From Alistipes sp. (lineage in GTDB: Bacteria; Bacteroidota; Bacteroidia; Bacteroidales; Rikenellaceae), in contig JAFOYS010000373.1 in the NCBI GenBank assembly GCA_017391435.1, forward strand, positions 1 through 8,645: 8,645 bases of DNA. Reading direction: 5' to 3'. This document shows positions 6,931 to 8,645 of the stretch, piece after piece; the stretch's first letter is position 1, and each line of letters starts with the position of its first letter. Both the position numbers and the translations under genes were made by a program. A model generated the notes under the pieces. That model ran no database searches and had not been told where the DNA came from. It worked only from the letters and a program-made list of their open reading frames with translations.

Positions 6931-8178
6931 ATGAAGCGACTTTTTACCTATGCTTTTGTGCTTATTTGCCTTGCTACAGCAACTGTAAATACCGTAGTTG
7001 CTAAGGGTATCAAGGGCTCTGACCTCTCAGTTGCAGCACAGGGATGGTATGGCTATGACATCGAGAAGACCCGTCCAAACATCACTTCGTACGGATATAT
7101 GAACTACGAGGTTGCGCTGGGTATTCAGACAAATCCTGATAACAAAAACCCATATGCCGAGGCCTTTGGTTTTCCGCTTATTGATATTGGTGCATCAATA
7201 GCTCGCGTGGGCAACTTCAAGTTCACTGACCAGACCAAATTCCCAAATCTATACTCACTCTATGGCTCATTTGAGCGAACTATTCTTCGCACTAAGCCAT
7301 TCTCAGCAGGTTATCTGCTCAACTTCGGTGCAACATACAACCCTGGAAGGTATGATCCTGTTAACAATCCGGGCAACAACTGGCTCAGCTCGCCATTTAT
7401 GGCATACTTTGGAGCGGGTGTATTTGGTAAATTCCATATCGGCAAGCGATGGGAGGTAGGTGCAAACTTTATGTTCCGCCACTTCTCTAACGGTCGCTTG
7501 GCGCTACCAAATGAGGCTCTGAATGGTATGGGCGTGGGTGTATTTGCCCGCTACCGTATGTCAGACTACGACTACAAAAAGTACAAAACAAAGTACAACT
7601 TTGAGCGCACCTATGACCGCGGTATGCAGTATATGATTGTCGTGGGTGGTGGAGTACACACCTGTATGGCAGAGTGGAACGCATATGTAGAGAGCGAGCC
7701 AGACCCAGTAAAGAAGGCCGAGGCTGCTGCAAAGCTTAAGGCACACGCAAAGTTATCTCTTAGCTTTGATGCACTGTATCGCTACTCTATGCGCTATGCT
7801 ACAGGTGTTGGAGTAGATCTGTTCTACTCATCTAATATGAAGGAGTTGGAGGCAAGTGACCGAGTGTTCTACGGCAACGAGGCTGTAGACAATAGCCCTG
7901 GCTACAACCCATTCTCTGTAGGTCTTGCTGTTGTTCAGGAGGTCTATTGGGGTAATTTTGCAGTTCACGTGGCTATTGGAGCCTACCCTTATCGTCACAA
8001 GGGTGTTAGAGGCGAGTTAGCAAAGGCTGCTGGCGATCGTGAGCGCGGTTGGCACTACGAGAAGGCTGGTTTCCGCTACTACTTCCCTAAACTCGGAGAT
8101 ACATTTGTCGGTTTTGCAATCAAGTCGCACAGCATCAAGGCTGAGTACTTAGAGTTCTCTATCGGTATCAGACTGTAA
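6931..8178 (+). CDS. Outer-membrane beta-barrel with PagL-like (acyloxyacyl hydrolase) motif
   Basis: 415 residues with a Sec signal peptide (MKRLFTYAFVLICLATA, cleavage near VVA-KG at about 24). The rest shows alternating aromatic/aliphatic strands and Gly/Asn turns, as in an outer-membrane barrel. Residues 183-198 read RHFSNGRLALPNEALN. This matches the His-x-Ser-Asn...Pro-Asn signature of PagL lipid A 3-O-deacylases, where the His and Ser (here H184 and S186) are catalytic and a nearby Glu completes the triad. E195 is the closest acidic residue, but the spacing differs from what I remember, so the third residue is uncertain. Bacteroidota proteins of this kind are often annotated acyloxyacyl hydrolase. 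It would remove a 3-linked acyl chain from lipid A. It is much longer than classical PagL (about 170 residues), with an Ala/Lys-rich segment at 257-274 that is probably a loop. Own promoter upstream and a strong terminator after it, so it is probably monocistronic. Confidence 0.75.
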   Translation: MKRLFTYAFVLICLATATVNTVVAKGIKGSDLSVAAQGWYGYDIEKTRPNITSYGYMNYEVALGIQTNPDNKNPYAEAFGFPLIDIGASIARVGNFKFTDQTKFPNLYSLYGSFERTILRTKPFSAGYLLNFGATYNPGRYDPVNNPGNNWLSSPFMAYFGAGVFGKFHIGKRWEVGANFMFRHFSNGRLALPNEALNGMGVGVFARYRMSDYDYKKYKTKYNFERTYDRGMQYMIVVGGGVHTCMAEWNAYVESEPDPVKKAEAAAKLKAHAKLSLSFDALYRYSMRYATGVGVDLFYSSNMKELEASDRVFYGNEAVDNSPGYNPFSVGLAVVQEVYWGNFAVHVAIGAYPYRHKGVRGELAKAAGDRERGWHYEKAGFRYYFPKLGDTFVGFAIKSHSIKAEYLEFSIGIRL

Positions 8179-8200
8179 GTCACTTCAATGCGTATCAATA

Positions 8201-8231
8201 AAAAATCCCACCAAAACTTGGTGGGATTTTT
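8201..8231. terminator. Bidirectional rho-independent terminator
   Basis: A perfect inverted repeat, arms 8201-8213 (AAAAATCCCACCA) and 8219-8231 (TGGTGGGATTTTT), with a five-base loop AAACT. On either strand it gives a GC-containing stem followed by a U tract. It starts 22 bases after the barrel-gene stop and ends 26 bases before the stop codon of the convergent ferritin-like gene, so it can end both transcripts. Confidence 0.92.
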
Positions 8232-8257
8232 GTTAGCGGTACACCGCCAGATTATCT

Positions 8258-8645
8258 CTACTTGAAGTAGCGGTTGTAAAGACCCTCAAAGCCCTTACCG
8301 TGGCGAGCCTCATCCTTAGCCATCTCGTGAACTGTGTCGTGTACAGCGTCAAGATTCTGCTCCTTTGCAAGGCGTGCAAGACGGAACTTATCCTCGCAAG
8401 CACCACTCTCAGCGTTCATACGCTTCTCGAGGTTAGTCTTTGTGTCCCATACGCAGTCGCCCAAGAGCTCAGCGAACTTTGATGCGTGCTCAGCCTCCTC
8501 GAAAGCGTAGCGCTTGAAAGCCTCAGCGATCTCTGGATAACCCTCACGGTCTGCCTGACGGCTCATTGCAAGGTACATACCTACCTCTGTGCACTCACCC
8601 ATAAAGTGATTCTTAAGACCCTCAAGAAGCTCTGGATCTGCACCC
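8258..8645 (-). CDS. Rubrerythrin-like ferritin-fold peroxidase (partial, C-terminal part)
   Basis: The frame is open from the right edge to TAG at 8260-8258, giving 129 residues of the C-terminal part; the ATG at 8602 is internal, since the frame continues upstream with [13 protein letters not shown]. The fragment has the diiron helices of the rubrerythrin family: GECTEVGMY near the first helix, EEAEH (E-x-x-H, 8500-8486), a glutamate in NAESGA, and KDEARHG with a second E-x-x-H near the C-terminus. The pattern [20 protein letters not shown] closely matches proteins I recall from gut anaerobes annotated NADH peroxidase or rubrerythrin, often with an N-terminal rubredoxin domain, which would lie beyond the edge. 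Its likely role is cytoplasmic reduction of hydrogen peroxide in an oxygen-sensitive cell. It converges on the PagL-like gene across a shared terminator. The family call is strong; the presence of rubredoxin is unknown. Confidence 0.9.
   Translation of the reverse strand, partial: GADPELLEGLKNHFMGECTEVGMYLAMSRQADREGYPEIAEAFKRYAFEEAEHASKFAELLGDCVWDTKTNLEKRMNAESGACEDKFRLARLAKEQNLDAVHDTVHEMAKDEARHGKGFEGLYNRYFK

Noticed and set aside
8258..8602. Ferritin-like gene starting at the ATG at 8602
   Set aside because: The frame continues upstream to the window edge with family-like sequence, and a start at 8602 would remove part of the first iron-binding helix.
1..8645. CRISPR array, tRNA/rRNA genes, insertion sequence or phage genes
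   Set aside because: No regular spaced DNA repeats, no cloverleaf-like stretches in the short gaps, no transposase or integrase motifs and no target-site duplications were found.

Overview
This window looks like chromosomal DNA from a member of the Bacteroidales (Bacteroidota), probably a gut commensal. The genus cannot be fixed from the sequence alone; an Alistipes/Rikenellaceae-like source is only a guess. The evidence is: -7 promoter boxes of the Bacteroidota type (TAnnTTTG) in every intergenic gap that should hold a promoter, A-rich leaders without clear Shine-Dalgarno sequences, a serC-serA-DUF1015 cluster, a serine-type sulfatase, a PEGA-repeat secreted protein and a ferritin-like peroxidase of the kind common in gut anaerobes. 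Coding density is high and no gap exceeds 300 bases. No tRNA, rRNA, CRISPR, insertion sequence, prophage or integration site was seen.

Layout. From 1 to 6761 everything real is on the minus strand, so transcription runs from right to left: PEGA-repeat/DUF1566-like secreted protein (6761-4449), serine-type sulfatase (4388-2742), serC (2679-1609), serA-like dehydrogenase (1527 or 1602 to 604), then the first 200 residues of a DUF1015 protein (601 to the left edge). A 169-base divergent region (6762-6930) separates this block from a plus-strand outer-membrane barrel gene (6931-8178) carrying a PagL-like His-x-Ser-Asn motif. A strong palindromic terminator (8201-8231) lies between that gene and a convergent minus-strand gene for a rubrerythrin-like ferritin-fold protein, cut by the right edge.

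How the genes work together. serC and the serA-like gene supply two of the three steps from 3-phosphoglycerate to serine. The phosphatase is not here; the co-transcribed DUF1015 protein is an uncharacterised partner in that locus. The sulfatase and the PEGA/DUF1566-like protein are adjacent, codirectional and both exported. One reading is a pair that binds and desulfates host or dietary sulfated glycans, but each appears to have its own promoter and there is no SusC/SusD pair. The PagL-like barrel would act on lipid A in the outer membrane, and the ferritin-like protein in peroxide defence.

Most of the window is ordinary. The points most worth checking are the PagL-like barrel, the duplicated DUF1566-like modules beside a sulfatase, the altered active site and uncertain start of the SerA-like protein, and the DUF1015 protein in the serine operon.
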